Shown: positions 1 to 11,120 of the stretch, piece by piece
How the letters are laid out: every line of letters starts with the position of its first letter
How positions within the stretch are numbered: the stretch's first letter is position 1
NCBI GenBank assembly: GCA_030077755.1
Contig: JAQJZZ010000005.1
Span: forward strand, 372,001 to 436,000
From: Filosporella fistucella
Taxonomy: Eukaryota > Ascomycota > Leotiomycetes > Helotiales
Reading direction: 5' to 3'
Length of the DNA: 64,000 nt
Notes under the pieces: generated by a model
What the model saw: the letters and a program-made list of their open reading frames with translations, nothing else
Told to the model about the DNA's origin: nothing
Database searches by the model: none
Translations under genes and position numbers: made by a program

Positions 1-362
1 AACTCCGCCGTTTCCTGTCCCGGCAAATTAACATATGCCATGAAGTCTTTGAGAGTAGATTTTTCAGGCCGGTGTTTCATTATCAGGCAATCCTGGAGAG
101 CGTCACCGAGCGTGGTTGACACCCAGTCTTCGATACTGAGGATTAGGGATTTGTAGGCTGAGATCGCTTCTGTGGACGTTATTTGGTTACGGCTGGGTTG
201 CATACTGAATATGAAATCGTGTGCATCGCGAAGCTCGATTCGGAGCTTTGTGACTTCTGAGCGGAGCTCAAGGCGCTCCCTTTGAAGGGCTTCGAGGGTG
301 AGGGGTTCTGAAGTATCCGGGGATGTGATTGGCTCAGGTTGTGCTTCGGGGTTGGGGTTCAT
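1..362 (-). CDS. Hypothetical coiled-coil protein, 3' end beyond window
   Basis: An open minus-strand frame runs from an ATG at 362-360 to the window edge without a stop, giving about 120 residues. The N-terminus is rich in Pro and Glu. Residues about 22-47 are a charged Leu/Glu/Arg heptad-like stretch (LEALQRERLELRSEV and following), consistent with a short coiled coil. A polar helical segment with IEDWV follows. I do not recognise the family. Codon use looks normal and no intron is needed. The C-terminal part lies outside the window, so length and function cannot be judged. The ATG is the first in frame after an upstream TGA. Confidence 0.6.
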   Translation of the reverse strand, partial: MNPNPEAQPEPITSPDTSEPLTLEALQRERLELRSEVTKLRIELRDAHDFIFSMQPSRNQITSTEAISAYKSLILSIEDWVSTTLGDALQDCLIMKHRPEKSTLKDFMAYVNLPGQETAE

Positions 363-1714
363 TGTGTCATCTTTCTCTCGTTGTGGACTCTTTAGATTTG
401 CTTTGGCGGTGCTAGGAAAGTCAGCCGGATACTCTGTAAAGAGATTGAATGAAAATACGACAGGACAGACCGTAGTGATTCGATGAATATCGATTGTGGG
501 CCTTCTTCCAACTGTAAATTGGTTGTTTCAAGCTTGGATGCAATGGAAACGTTTTCATTGATATCGCTGATCGATGATGTGAGATCCCAGGCTTCGATTG
601 AATTTTCTTGAATACGAGATGAATTCTTCGCGATACCTGATTCTTTGGGAGGTTGATATTCTTTCTCAGGGTGATAACACTCAACACCCTCCATCGGATC
701 AGGTTTGTCTGTGAAGTTGCCCTGCCCTTTCTCATCTGTAGGTGAGGGCAATGTTCTTTCGGACTCCTTCAATGGATCATCGATGTGAGAATCCTTAAAC
801 AAAGTCAGTATCACAAGTTTGAGGTTGACGGTCTGCAATACGGGGTTGTACCAAAGATTCCAGTGAACTCTGCGGAGTGATGATTCGCGTCCTCGATCCA
901 GACATCATGCTATACAGTTGAAAGATGACTGGAATTCTATACTATGCCAAAGCGACGAATAAAAATTATAAAAATTTCAAGCCCACGATGACAGGAGGGA
1001 AGAGGAACGAGGCTGTGCCAACGCGGGGCTATCTATCAATTGCAGAATTCGAAACGAGGGCGGCAAAATTCGCTCACCGTAAGGCTCGTAGCCTGATGTG
1101 AAAATAATGACAAGAGGCAATAAATAATGCAATGAATGAGCCGGTGTTTTCAGCTTTCGAATGGTAGCTCAGCCTGATCGAAGCCAAGACTGGAAGTGCC
1201 AAGTCAACCTGACCGATTTCAAGCGCCCAATGATCGGCAACAAGAACTTTATTGGCACCACAATCGCTAAGGAAGCTAGAAAGTCCTGAAGGATTGCCGA
1301 AGTGAAGTACAGCCTCGTCCAGGCAGACATGATCAATAGTATGCATGCGACTCCTTTGAGGTGTATCCTTTCTAGTGGTGGTTCGGAAATGTGCTGGCAC
1401 TTTCAAATCCACAGCTCAGGCTCGGTGAGTGGATGTAGTGCAAGGTGAGACTACAGCTCTCATGCGGGCTCTGTATGCCTTGCCCACATAGCTACAGTTC
1501 GATGAAAGGGGCATTCAATCCCTGCGCCACTTCGCCCAGCTAGCTAAAGGTGCTAGGCCAGGCTGCAGATTTGTCTTACCCTCGGAATATAATCAACCTA
1601 CCAAGATAGCTGGCAATTTTGGAGTTGAGATCTTGAATACCTAAAAGACATCAACGGTTGCAACAATTTTTCATTTGCATACTTTGTACATTAGTTGGAA
1701 TATTGAATCTTGAA
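363..1714. other. Intergenic, two doubtful minus-strand ORFs
   Basis: No convincing gene is visible. A minus frame at 392-838 (ATG near 694) encodes a Ser/Glu-rich polypeptide, and a minus frame at 1074-1412 (ATG near 1346) encodes about 90 residues. Neither shows a domain I recognise. Both have amino-acid patterns that could be coding, so they might be unrecognised exons or relics. The segment also holds the upstream regions of the coiled-coil gene and the divergent Hsp70-like gene. Confidence 0.4.
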
Positions 1715-3781
1715 ATGGACACCCTCTCTTTGGACGATCGAAAGTTGGTGGTGGGAATCGACTTTGGTACAACCTTCTCCGGTGTAGCCTGGGCAGAAAC
1801 ACGGCGAGTAAGTAAAGCATCGATTATCGCAAAATCCATCATGTACATCCGAAATTAATACCTACAGTCGGATGTGCAATCAGCAATCGAAACATGGCCT
1901 GTGACTTTGGATACACATGATGGCAAAAGTAGCCCAAAAGTGCCAACTGAATTACAATACACACCCGGTGGAATTCAATGGGGATTTCAGATCCCACCAC
2001 TTGTGGATCGTCACCAATGGTTCAAACTGTGAGTTCGGGACAGAAAGAAGATCATTTTAAGAAAACGCTAATCCGAACCAGCGGCCTTTCCGAAAACAAG
2101 CAGGTTACTAAACAGCTGAAAAGTCCTGAAGAATTGACGACGGATTACCTATCTGAACTGTACAAACATTTGATGTACACATTGGAGGAGAAATTGGGTG
2201 CTTCGATCATTCGCACGACTCCGATTGAATTCTGCCTCACCGTCCCAGCAATCTGGTCTGAAGTTGCTAAGGAGAGAACACTTACTGCCTGTAAAAAGGC
2301 AGGATTCAAAACCAGTTCGGATATCTTGCTAGTTTCTGAGCCGGTAAGGATTTCTAGGGACGCTGATACATCGCAATGACTAACTGCGAGAATAGGAGGC
2401 TGCTGCGATGTACGCATTGCATGGACTTGATCCTCATGGATTGACTGTTGGACAAAGTTTCGTTCTTTGCGACGCTGGTGGTGGAACAGTTGATTTGATT
2501 TCATACACCATCACGGCCCTTAAACCGATCCTTCAGGTGAGAGAAGCCGCTGCAGGAACTGGAGGCTTGTGCGGCTCAACATTTCTGAATCGGCGGTTTG
2601 GAGAGTTTCTAGTGAAGAAGCTTGGACGAGAGCCAGGATGGGATGATGAGATCCTGGCAGACGCGATGGAGAGATTTGACACAGTGGTAAGTGGCTGAAG
2701 CGACGACACGATCTAGTTCGAGTTGCTGACCGGAACAGATTAAGCAGCAATTCTCGCCTTCATCAGGTGCATCTGGTCATACTATACCTGTCCCAGGCAT
2801 GGGTAATAACGAAAAGCTTGGTGTTCGACGAGGTAGACTTACGGTGACTCAGGCGGAGATCAAAGAAATCTTCGACCCAGTGATAGATAAAATCATCGAC
2901 CTAGTCAACAATCAAATCGAAGCAACTAGCAAAGAGATCACAGCAGTTCTGTTGGTGGGAGGATTCGGTCAGAATAACTACCTCAAAGAACGTCTCCGAA
3001 GCTCATTAGGCCCCATTGTTGTCCTTCAACCACCGAATGCATGGACAGCCATCGTCCGTGGAGCTGTAATGATGGGCCTTGCACGATCAAACCCACGCTT
3101 GACATCTGTGGGAGTGGTTTCTCGTGCAGCTAGAAAGCATTACGGAACTAGCCTGGAAGTAGAATTCGACCCCACGAGACATGGCGAAAATACCAAGTAA
3201 GTGACAAAATCTCATTGGGCTCGAATACCCGATTGACATGAGTAAATTCAAATAGGTATTGGAGCAACCGAACCAAATCACATGTTACAACAGAACTCCG
3301 ATGGTTCATCAAAAAAGGCGAACCGGTGGAAGAGAATAAGCCTTCAGAGATTAAGTTCTGTGATAGGAAAGCTATCAATGAGCCGATAGGATCGACTTCG
3401 TGAGTCTAGCCCCAGAAAATTTCTACCGGGAAATACACTTTCCACCGAGTGCATAGACTTTGATGCTGGTCCCAATGAATAACATCAGAATGCTGACTAG
3501 ATATAAATCTCAACAGGGTTGCCGTTTGGTGTGACGGGAAAAGTTCTGTTGCGCCGTTACAAAAATATAGCATCGGGCAGGAACTTGTCCGACTCAACGC
3601 CGATCTTTCGCATTTATCAGCAAGAGATCTGGCATCATTCAACTTAGAGACAGGCAAAGACGGAAGGAAGTACTATCAAATACCAGGGACTATTGAAGCA
3701 ACTTTCTATTCTGCTTCAACCAAATATGTTCTGGTTGTGAATGGAAGGCGGTATGACACCGTCACAGCCGAGTATGCTTAG
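1715..3781 (+). CDS. Hsp70-like ATPase (HSPA12-type, fungal), 557 aa
   Basis: Seven exons: 1715-1807, 1868-2028, 2082-2343, 2396-2686, 2739-3196, 3256-3399 and 3517-3781. Splicing keeps one frame and gives 557 residues. The actin/Hsp70 ATPase signatures are in order: phosphate-1 loop IDFGTTFSG (15-23), a TVPAIWS block in the first half, phosphate-2 loop DAGGGTVD (198-205) and adenosine motif VGGFG (342-346). The C-terminal third is not the canonical Hsp70 substrate-binding domain and there is no EEVD tail. This matches the divergent Hsp70/HSPA12-like proteins that are abundant in filamentous fungi. Their clients are unknown; a nucleotide-dependent chaperone or sensor role in the cytosol is inferred. 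An in-frame ATG at 1658 would add 19 hydrophobic residues, but the start at 1715 fits the family. Confidence 0.88.
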
Positions 3782-4262
3782 GACATCGTAGATAGTTCCG
3801 TTCATGAAGGGGGTTCCATGGATATTCTCGAGACTATAATGACATTTCATTCAGCTTTTAGATAAAGCAATTTTTGGAAGCCTTAAGATGTCCATAAGAG
3901 AGTGCAGTTAGCAATAGCGAGATATAGTCGTGAAATTGATGTTAGGCCAGATATCTTCCGGCGGACTAGGATATTATCATTCTCCCACAGAAGAGAGACA
4001 AAGACTCTCTCCTCCTTAGATTACCCCTCGAGTCCAGATATCCAGGGAATATGGCTATCGGTCTTAGAGTGCCTTCAGGTCTTGACCACTAGAACGGGCC
4101 ACTCACCTGAAAAATGATTTCTCAATTGTGTCGGATCCAATTTCGCACTCCACCTGCTCAGTATCCACAAAGCGGGGTATACCCATATTGGCTACTATTG
4201 CCATTTCCCACCTCGGTGTTTACACTGCTGGTTCTGAATCTCTAAATGTTCTCCCCTGAAGA
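3782..4262. other. Intergenic between convergent genes
   Basis: This is the shared 3' region of the Hsp70-like gene (plus) and the 435-aa gene (minus). No ORF of note, RNA gene or repeat is visible. Confidence 0.5.
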
Positions 4263-5570
4263 TCAATATTGCTCTGTTGCCTCTCTCGTCCATTTTGCCT
4301 GGAGGGCCTCCATATCTTTCGCAGTCAGAAGGGGAGGTGCTCCCCGTATAACAATCCGCCTGATTTGTCTTCTACGCGGTCTCCTTTTGCCTTTTGAACT
4401 GTTGATCTCCTGGCCACTGTAGGCCTGGGGCTGATAGGGTGCAATGTCTTTCGGCAATGGATTTTCTTCAGCATGTCGAATCAGCTCATCAGCATCGGAT
4501 GAAATTTTAATGTCATCTTGTCGATTATCCGAGATCCAAGACTTTACAGTGTGTGCAATAACCTTGTGTACAACCTGCTCGGTTGCGCCTCCACTGGATA
4601 TATAGTCTTTGGGCAGCTGGGTGTAGAACTTGGGAGAGTTTGCTGAGAGTTCTGCATTTCCATCTTGTGGGTAGGAAAACTCTGGATCGATTTCGACACT
4701 TGGGTGAACTGTTGTTTGCACCAGAGCCACACATTGATCGATGACCGAGGCGTGTGTTTCTTCGATGAAGCTCTTCAGATGCTCATGCCTATCAGGATGT
4801 GGACTGACAAGCCCCAATTGATCATCTGCAGGTGTCCATGTTTCTTCATTCGATGACCTCACAAAGACTGTTCTCCCTCCAAATGGGAACAACATCTCCG
4901 GTTTGGAGTCGTCTTCCTCTGCAAGCAAAGGCGTCATGACCAACCCATCTAGTATCATTCCAGTCGCTTCATTCAAGTAGGTTCTTGTGATGTCTTTCAT
5001 AGTTCTGATTGTGTCCCGCTGGTCCATGCCCCGAGCGACTTCGACTCCTTGGAAGGGCTTACAGTTCGCATCCCCTTTGAGGCTGAACTGTTCATCTAAC
5101 TCCTCCTGTAGCTTTTGCTTTTTGTCCGCAGTCAGCTTCAGATAAATCATTGGTTGCAAGACAATTGGAAGTTTGCCTTTGCGAGCCATGGGTTGTAAGG
5201 CAATTGGGATTTTGCCGGTGCGAGGGACGATCCTGACGTCGAAAGGCGACCATTCGGAGCAGTATGCTCTTATCCTCTCGATTCGGAACTCTCGTGGCAT
5301 TGTCTTTCGGATATCGAGCAATGGAATGCTGTCGAACTTTGGATAGTTATGCCCACTTCTCCAGCCATAGCTTTGGCGGAGTTCATCGACAATTTTTGGT
5401 GATTTAGGATCCACGTGTAGGCGGAAGGTGACATGTCCAGAGAAATTATCTTTGGGACCTGTCTCGTTGTATGGGACATTTTGTGCCAGGACTTTAGCCC
5501 ATGTATCTATAACACGGCTTCGCAGATCTCTAGCGAAGAGCCATCTCTCCAAGCTGCGGCCCTTTCTCAT
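4263..5570 (-). CDS. Hypothetical protein, 435 aa, intronless
   Basis: A single uninterrupted frame runs from the ATG at 5570 to a TAA at 4265-4263. The protein is hydrophilic, with no signal peptide or membrane segment. Residues about 128-150 contain a near-repeat in which IPIALQPMARKG is followed closely by LPIVLQPMI. A strongly basic patch, KGKRRPRRRQIRR, near residue 400 looks like a nuclear localisation or nucleic-acid-binding tail. I do not recognise a catalytic domain. An HVT tripeptide near residue 46 alone is too little to propose a 2H phosphoesterase. It is unusual for this window in lacking introns. The start has an A at -3 and upstream codons are not coding-like. Confidence 0.75.
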   Translation of the reverse strand: MRKGRSLERWLFARDLRSRVIDTWAKVLAQNVPYNETGPKDNFSGHVTFRLHVDPKSPKIVDELRQSYGWRSGHNYPKFDSIPLLDIRKTMPREFRIERIRAYCSEWSPFDVRIVPRTGKIPIALQPMARKGKLPIVLQPMIYLKLTADKKQKLQEELDEQFSLKGDANCKPFQGVEVARGMDQRDTIRTMKDITRTYLNEATGMILDGLVMTPLLAEEDDSKPEMLFPFGGRTVFVRSSNEETWTPADDQLGLVSPHPDRHEHLKSFIEETHASVIDQCVALVQTTVHPSVEIDPEFSYPQDGNAELSANSPKFYTQLPKDYISSGGATEQVVHKVIAHTVKSWISDNRQDDIKISSDADELIRHAEENPLPKDIAPYQPQAYSGQEINSSKGKRRPRRRQIRRIVIRGAPPLLTAKDMEALQAKWTREATEQY

Positions 5571-6167
5571 GTTGTTGCGTCGCGGTTTGTTGCGGCAAAG
5601 CTGTCGAGGTTTCGCGGGTTCAAGTTAATCAGAAGTTCAATTGAGCTCGAGCCGGAAATATAATGATCCGCTCCCCATTTGATGGCACCTCGCCGAGGCA
5701 AATCGGTGGAAGTAACTGGTCCAAAAGCAATCATTCTAGGTAGTTTTATTCTTACGTATTCTGGTAACAGCTCTATAGGTATGATTGATTTCCAACACTG
5801 AGGAAGTTGTGAACCATTTCATAGCTGTGGTTCTTGCTAAAGTCAAGCTAAGCCATCGCCCCCTACCACGTTTGACTGGAATTGTCCTTTTGGAATCCAA
5901 TTTGCTTGCCATTGAGTCCTCATATCTGTCTATTCTACCTTGAAACGATGATAGAGAAGACGTCAATTGAACAGATAATCGGCCAAGTTTTTCTAATATA
6001 GATTCATGGATTGCATTGACATAGTTACTGAAATAATCCAGTAGTTGTGTAGAAGAACTGAGAAATGGACAGTATCTAATCATAAATTACGAAAAGGACT
6101 CCTGGATTAGGCAGACCAGTGACTACCAAACTCTTCATCTGCACAGTTGAAAACGACTGATTCCACA
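5571..6167. other. Intergenic with weak minus ORF
   Basis: A minus-strand ATG ORF at 5736-6083 (115 codons) has a plausible amphipathic N-terminal half but a random-looking C-terminus and no recognised domain. I treat it as unproven. Otherwise nothing is visible. Confidence 0.35.
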
Positions 6168-7052
6168 TCACCTCTTTTCAAAGGCACTACTCTCCTTTAG
6201 CCAAGTACCAAAGGTCTGCATGCGCGGCTCCTCTCTCCTACACTCCTCGACATCCGCCTTACATCCAACATCTCTGAACCAATTGAACATAGTTCCAAGC
6301 TCTCTGAGCACAAATTTCAACGCCGTACCAACGAAGCCAAAAGTTTCAGGCATGTCGTAGCCTAGTGCATCTCTGAAAACTTTCTTTCCTTGTGCGAGGG
6401 TCAATGCATCCCCAGCTAGTGATATCGAGCGCCCTTTCATAGACGGGGTCTGAAATGCTCTTGCTGCGAACAGACCAATGTCACGACAAGACACCAGCTG
6501 AAGTGGTTTGTCCCCCAAACCAGCCCAAAGAGAAGCAAATCCTTTCACTCCAAGACCAGGGGTCATATTGTCCATGAATGCGACAGGTCGAAGAATCGTG
6601 AATGGCATCTTCTTTCCATTCTCGGACTCTTCCATCAAATATTGCTCAATCCGATGTTTGGATGCGAAATGTTCGATATTGGTTGGTGTATGGTCACTGG
6701 CGGCTCCTCCTCTGTCAACAGAACTAAATATATAATGCTCGACTCCATTCTTGATCGACTCGTCAATGAGTGGTAATGCCTGCGCTTCTTCTGCGCCATC
6801 TTTGCCAATGACAGTGATGCAAAAGACACCATAGATTGGCTTGTGAGCTTCGAAAATGGCCGCCGGCGAAGAGGAGTCTCCCTGAACAATTGTGACATTC
6901 GGATTGGAAGCAAGTGATTCCGCTTTACCAGACGCCGTGTTGCGCGTAAGAGCGAGTATTTGAAATGGTGCTTTGTCTGCCAGAAGTGCCTCGATCAACG
7001 CCCCGCCTTGTTTGCCGGTCGCGCCGGTAACAAGAAGCTTTCTGGTAGCCAT
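6168..7052 (-). CDS. NmrA-like NAD(P)-binding family protein, 294 aa
   Basis: A single frame from the ATG at 7052. The N-terminus has the Rossmann dinucleotide motif TGATGKQGG (about residues 9-17) straight after the start, as expected for NmrA/HSCARG proteins. ILRPVAFMDNM, typical of the mid-domain of these atypical short-chain dehydrogenases, follows in the second half. NmrA-like proteins bind NAD(P) and often act as redox sensors or regulators of GATA factors rather than enzymes; some are isoflavone-reductase-like. A longer reading from the ATG at 7139 would add 29 residues without family character, so 7052 is preferred. No intron, signal or membrane segment is seen. Confidence 0.85.
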   Translation of the reverse strand: MATRKLLVTGATGKQGGALIEALLADKAPFQILALTRNTASGKAESLASNPNVTIVQGDSSSPAAIFEAHKPIYGVFCITVIGKDGAEEAQALPLIDESIKNGVEHYIFSSVDRGGAASDHTPTNIEHFASKHRIEQYLMEESENGKKMPFTILRPVAFMDNMTPGLGVKGFASLWAGLGDKPLQLVSCRDIGLFAARAFQTPSMKGRSISLAGDALTLAQGKKVFRDALGYDMPETFGFVGTALKFVLRELGTMFNWFRDVGCKADVEECRREEPRMQTFGTWLKESSAFEKR

Positions 7053-7994
7053 TCTGGTGGATGCCAATGTATTGTATCCGGAATTTTTGCGAAGTGGTAG
7101 TGATAGAATATCTAAGATATCAGTTGAATAGATATCCAATTTGAAAAATGCGAGTGTTATTCAACTTATATGGCTTCATTTTACGCTACCTCAAACCTCG
7201 AAAAGTGCATGGAGTCGGCCCGGCGAAACATATAGAGAGAAACAATACCAAAGATGACAAACTAGGGATATGGATAGAACATGAACAGCAATAAAAGTCA
7301 TGGCGTCGGATACTTTAAGATACCTCCAAAAGTCTCCAGCCAATGTGCATAGCGAACCTAGCCCCAAACGTGTTTTTTTTTAGCTTTGTGTGCCCAGACA
7401 CATTGAGCAGATGTCGTCAATATGAAATTGTAATGAATGCAATTCACAGTTAGCTCTCATCCTGATGTGCACTTGCGCACCCCCGGTTGCCTATCGAGTC
7501 CGGTTTGAAACAGCGGAGCAATGAGTCCGCTTGCGGAAACATATTTTATGTCGCCGAGACTCATATCAAAGTATTAGGCGTTGGCGTAGCGAGTAGTGCT
7601 ATTGGTGGAGTTGCGAGATACATTGATTCATATTGCTTATAAATACATCCTGAGGATAATGATCATTGATGACTATCGATACAAACATGGTTTGTTAGAG
7701 CAATAAAGGGAGGAATGTGCTGACTTCAAAATTGACATCTAAAGTAGATTACATAAGCGTATCGAATCCTCATGTTAGTGGGGTCCAATTCGACGACCAC
7801 GATCTTCCAACTCCTCTTGTACTTCAAAGCACCCTCAAAAGTCCAGAACCCCAAACGCAACACATAGACTCGCTATTCCGCTCGCAAAAGATTTCGATCC
7901 GAGTTGGGTATCATGTTCGACAATCTGCACCTGTTCCTAACTGCCCACGATTCTCCGCCAAACCTGTCCCCATGTGGTCCACCCATATGCCCCA
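7053..7994. other. Intergenic
   Basis: Upstream region of the NmrA-like gene and 3' flank of the CYSTM gene. The plus ORF at 7717-7998 overlaps the CYSTM tail and has no family character. Nothing else is visible. Confidence 0.45.
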
Positions 7995-8339
7995 TTAACA
8001 ACAACAATCACAACAATCGAAACAACACTCGCACGTTTCCCCACAAAGCCAACAGCAGCAAAGTGTAGCTAAACTGTAAAGTCGCGGTGTTAGCCCTCAT
8101 CTGACGGGTGTATTTTTATATTCGTACCAAGTCATCAAACATCCACGATCCTTCTTCTCCTGCACGATTACTTGTGGTGGAGGAGGGCCATATCCCATCT
8201 TATTATTTGTCAGTCTTTCATCTCATGTGCTGATTTGATTTGATTTGTATACCTGTTGTTGAGGAGGGTATCCTGCATATCCTTGGGGTGGTGGAGGACC
8301 ATAACCTTGCTGAGGGTATTGCTGAGGATATTGTGACAT
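7995..8339 (-). CDS. CYSTM-type cysteine-rich tail protein, 78 aa
   Basis: Three exons on the minus strand: 8339-8253, 8198-8128 and 8073-7995. The N-terminal half is a Gln/Pro/Tyr/Gly-rich low-complexity stretch (YPQQYPQQGYGPPPPQ). After a QEKKDRGC hinge comes a C-terminal segment with CC, CCCWLC and a final run of cysteines, 14 Cys in the last 34 residues. This is the architecture of CYSTM proteins: a disordered Pro/Gln head plus a Cys-rich tail that associates with membranes and is implicated in stress tolerance. GYGPPPPQ occurs in exon 1 and again at the start of exon 2. The introns are 54 bp each and the last codons before TAA are TGT repeats. Family assignment rests on composition and layout. 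Confidence 0.82.
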
Positions 8340-9676
8340 TCTTTTTCTGGTGGATTGGAATGAGTCTAAAGCCGAAAGACGCAATTCAGATCGCTTTTTT
8401 GGCCTTCCATCGTGGAACAATGGGAATCTGTCTTTTAAGTGTTCCAAGTGAGCCAAGACAGATGCTGACGCCGAATGAAGGTATCCACAAATATCCCTGA
8501 GCCAAGTCGGCTAACACGGGTATGGATGGTCCCTTTTAAGGATATACAGCCTTGCACGTACCATCTTGTCTCTCATCCCCCTATCAGGTGTGGCATTTCT
8601 TCTTGTTGCCAAGTGCTGAGTACTTTGACACATGGGGCAGCCACTCAAAAACGCGCAATCAGCGTTTGAAGACTTGCCCTGGTCGTGGCATAATTTCTCA
8701 ATTGAACTGGAATATGGCTGTTCAAGAGTCTTGGCTCAGCTGCTCGTGAACAAATATACTTGGCATGTTGGCGTTAAGACCCTTCAGCCTTAGCAGTGCC
8801 CCGTGCCAATGTTGTATTTTGAGCACCACTGCGCATATCGACGCGAGTACATTACAATATCCAAGATTTTCTGCCCATCGAGGCAACAGGCTTGGTCTAG
8901 ACTTGTTTCTCGCGAGGGTACCAAGCGCTCTTATTTTTACTTGTGAGTACATGGTCTCTCGAAGTCGAGAAAAGTGCTGAACAAAGTGATCTATATCCGT
9001 CCGTCGTCAAGCGGTTGCATTTCGGGAAGTTTCATTTTCGTTCAGCACCAAAGCACTTTTGTAAATGCATTTCGGAATGAAAAGATTGACACGACTTTTC
9101 ATTTCATTCGTTGATTATTTGGATGATCCCCGCGAAGCCAATTTCGACCTCAAAAAATTCCCGGGCTATCCCGTCGTTCCCGTCTTATGCTTAATGCCGG
9201 ATATCGGCCGTTCATTTATACACCTTATTATCCCATCCTCCGTCCTGAAATAAAGAGCTGAAGTGATTTCGTTAAGTGTGAATCAGTTTTGTTTCAATGT
9301 TCTGTCTCTGGTACTCGTTGGCCTTCGATACATATCCCGATGCATGAAATTGGTTGATCAGAGGAGGAGCATCACCGCTACCATAATACAATTGATTCAC
9401 TTCTCATCAGGTGTTCTTGAGACTTGTGATGTGCTGAATAAGCAATTTGCAATATTGGTTGATTTTCTAAGTGGGCTATGTGAGATTCAGCCTTTTCCCC
9501 TCCACAAAAGAGAGATATGCAGTATGCAAAATAGATCGTCGTACTCCACGTTTGCTGTTATGCCTATCGACGGAATTTGTGTACATCCTCAGCACGATTG
9601 AAGCCGAACCTTGACCAGAAGAATTTACTATTCTCCACTCTATCCCAATCTCTCAACATCGATTCTCCTACATCCC
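8340..9676. other. Intergenic, no supported gene
   Basis: Several short plus-strand ORFs (8240-9601) are present, but none has a recognisable domain or coding-like composition and most rely on non-ATG starts. This segment is probably the promoter of the CYSTM gene plus the 3' flank of the EthD gene. Confidence 0.4.
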
Positions 9677-10217
9677 TCACCTGTCACCCTCTTCCTCTTT
9701 TCCCCTCTCCTCATACTCCCTCCAAACCCTCCAAACCTCATCCTTAACCTCAATCATCACCTTTCCCCCTTCAATAACCACCTTTCTCTCCCCTCCCACA
9801 CTCTCAGGTTCAACCCTCACAATATGGTCCAAAGCCTCACTAACCAAAAATCGTCTCTCATCAGCTTTGATCACTTCAGTATAGTAATCTTGTTTCCATT
9901 TAGGCATTGGAGGTGGATCATCGATTACTGATTGAGGTGGAAATCCGACGGCGCCGGAGTGGGTTGTAAGGAGCGTGAGGAGGGCTGGGGCTGGGTTTGA
10001 GGAAAGAGCGTGGAGGGGACCGTGGATCTAGATGATGTTAGGGAGGGAGTATTGAGGGGAAGTCAATGAGGACTTGTTCGTAGTGTTGCAGCCCGGAATG
10101 CAAGAAAAAAGGGATGACGAGAGGAGCATGATTATGTAGCCAATGGTGGTTGAATTCTTCCTGTGTCATAGAGGGGTTACGTTGAAGGAGCCCTTGATCC
10201 ATAGTTTTAATATCCAT
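9677..10217 (-). CDS. EthD domain protein, 164 aa
   Basis: Two exons: 10217-10074 and 10027-9677. The N-terminal part has RNPSMTQEEFNHHWLHNHAPL, the conserved opening of EthD/dimeric alpha-beta barrel proteins (xxFxxHWxxxHAPL). It continues over the intron into HYEQIHGPL. EthD proteins are small ferredoxin-fold dimers. Bacterial relatives accompany ether degradation, and fungal members occur in tailoring steps of aromatic metabolism as dehydratases or cyclases. The exact substrate is unknown. The C-terminus is rich in Glu, Arg and Lys. The 46-bp intron has an AG acceptor but a weak GTCCTC donor, the only choice that keeps the frame. The start at 10217 is the first in-frame ATG; a second lies five codons on. 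Confidence 0.78.
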
Positions 10218-11120
10218 CGTTCCAACTTTCCCACTTTTAATTATAGTTATATCGTGAAGTCTCAAAGAATCCCGCAGAATTCAAGAAATTTAAATCGTGA
10301 TTCAAAATGGTAGGGTGAGAGCTGGGGCGATGTATATCACTTTCTCTCACCTTACTGTACATTTATACCAAGATAAAGGACTTGAAGATCCAGGATCCTG
10401 CCACATATCCTCTAGAATCAGGTAAGGTATAATGACTCTTTTGCTGACAAACTGCATGAACATCAGCATTACTAGCTAGAATGCGGTAAGCGTCTACGCC
10501 TTTCAGATCAGTATGCGGCTCTTAGGTCGTAATATCAACTATTGCTTTGCACAGTTCAAGCTTTACTCATTAGCTTGGTGTACTTTAAATCATGACCAAG
10601 ATCGCAGAGGAACCGAGGAGAATTTAAAGAGGGGGGGGAGGGGGGGTTGATTCTTAGATAGAGGTGGGGGGGCCAAGATTGCAGGGTTGTGGAATGAACC
10701 ATGAAGAAGACGACGTGTGGATTAGTAATGCACCTTATTCCTTTCACAACGACATTCCCAATCCGAATTTGAGATACAGCGATCTAGCTGCCGAAATATG
10801 CAAGATTTTCGTGGAGAATACTTTCATATAATTATGATCTGAAAACTAAATTGGTGTATTTGAAAGTGTATTAAACCCGAGAGCCTTCGCAGAACACGAT
10901 GCAGGTACATTCTGCAAGAGTCGTATCTGCATCCGCCTCATAACCCTTGACTTATCTCCTATCATTCTAATACCGTAATATCTGGTTACACAAACCTCTA
11001 AGATACCTTTCTTACCACACTCTGAACTCTTCAAATTGAAAATATTCCCTCTTCCGAACTTAACTCAGCACAATACAATATAACCTCACATCCTGAAGAC
11101 ACCTCTTCAACACGTTAAAA
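10218..11120. other. Intergenic with G-rich tract
   Basis: Divergent promoter region between the EthD and SRPBCC genes. It contains three long plus-strand G runs (10631-10638, 10640-10646 and 10666-10672). No gene is supported here; minus ORFs at 10556-10747 and 10846-11034 lack family character. Confidence 0.5.
10631..10672 (+). repeat. G-run tract, possible G-quadruplex
   Basis: Runs of 8, 7 and 7 guanines, the first two separated by one A and the third by about 19 bases. Long runs can split into extra tetrad segments, so an intramolecular G-quadruplex is conceivable. The tract lies in the intergenic region upstream of the SRPBCC gene. No function is shown by the sequence. Confidence 0.5.

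Noticed and set aside
392..838. 148-codon minus ORF upstream of the truncated gene
   Set aside because: It begins with a TTG rather than ATG and shows no domain; kept only as a note in the intergenic entry.
1074..1412. Minus ORF of about 112 codons
   Set aside because: Starts with GTG; the in-frame ATG leaves 90 codons with no family signal.
5736..6083. Minus ORF of 115 codons beside the 435-aa gene
   Set aside because: Has an ATG but no domain and an atypical C-terminus; could not be joined to the neighbour.
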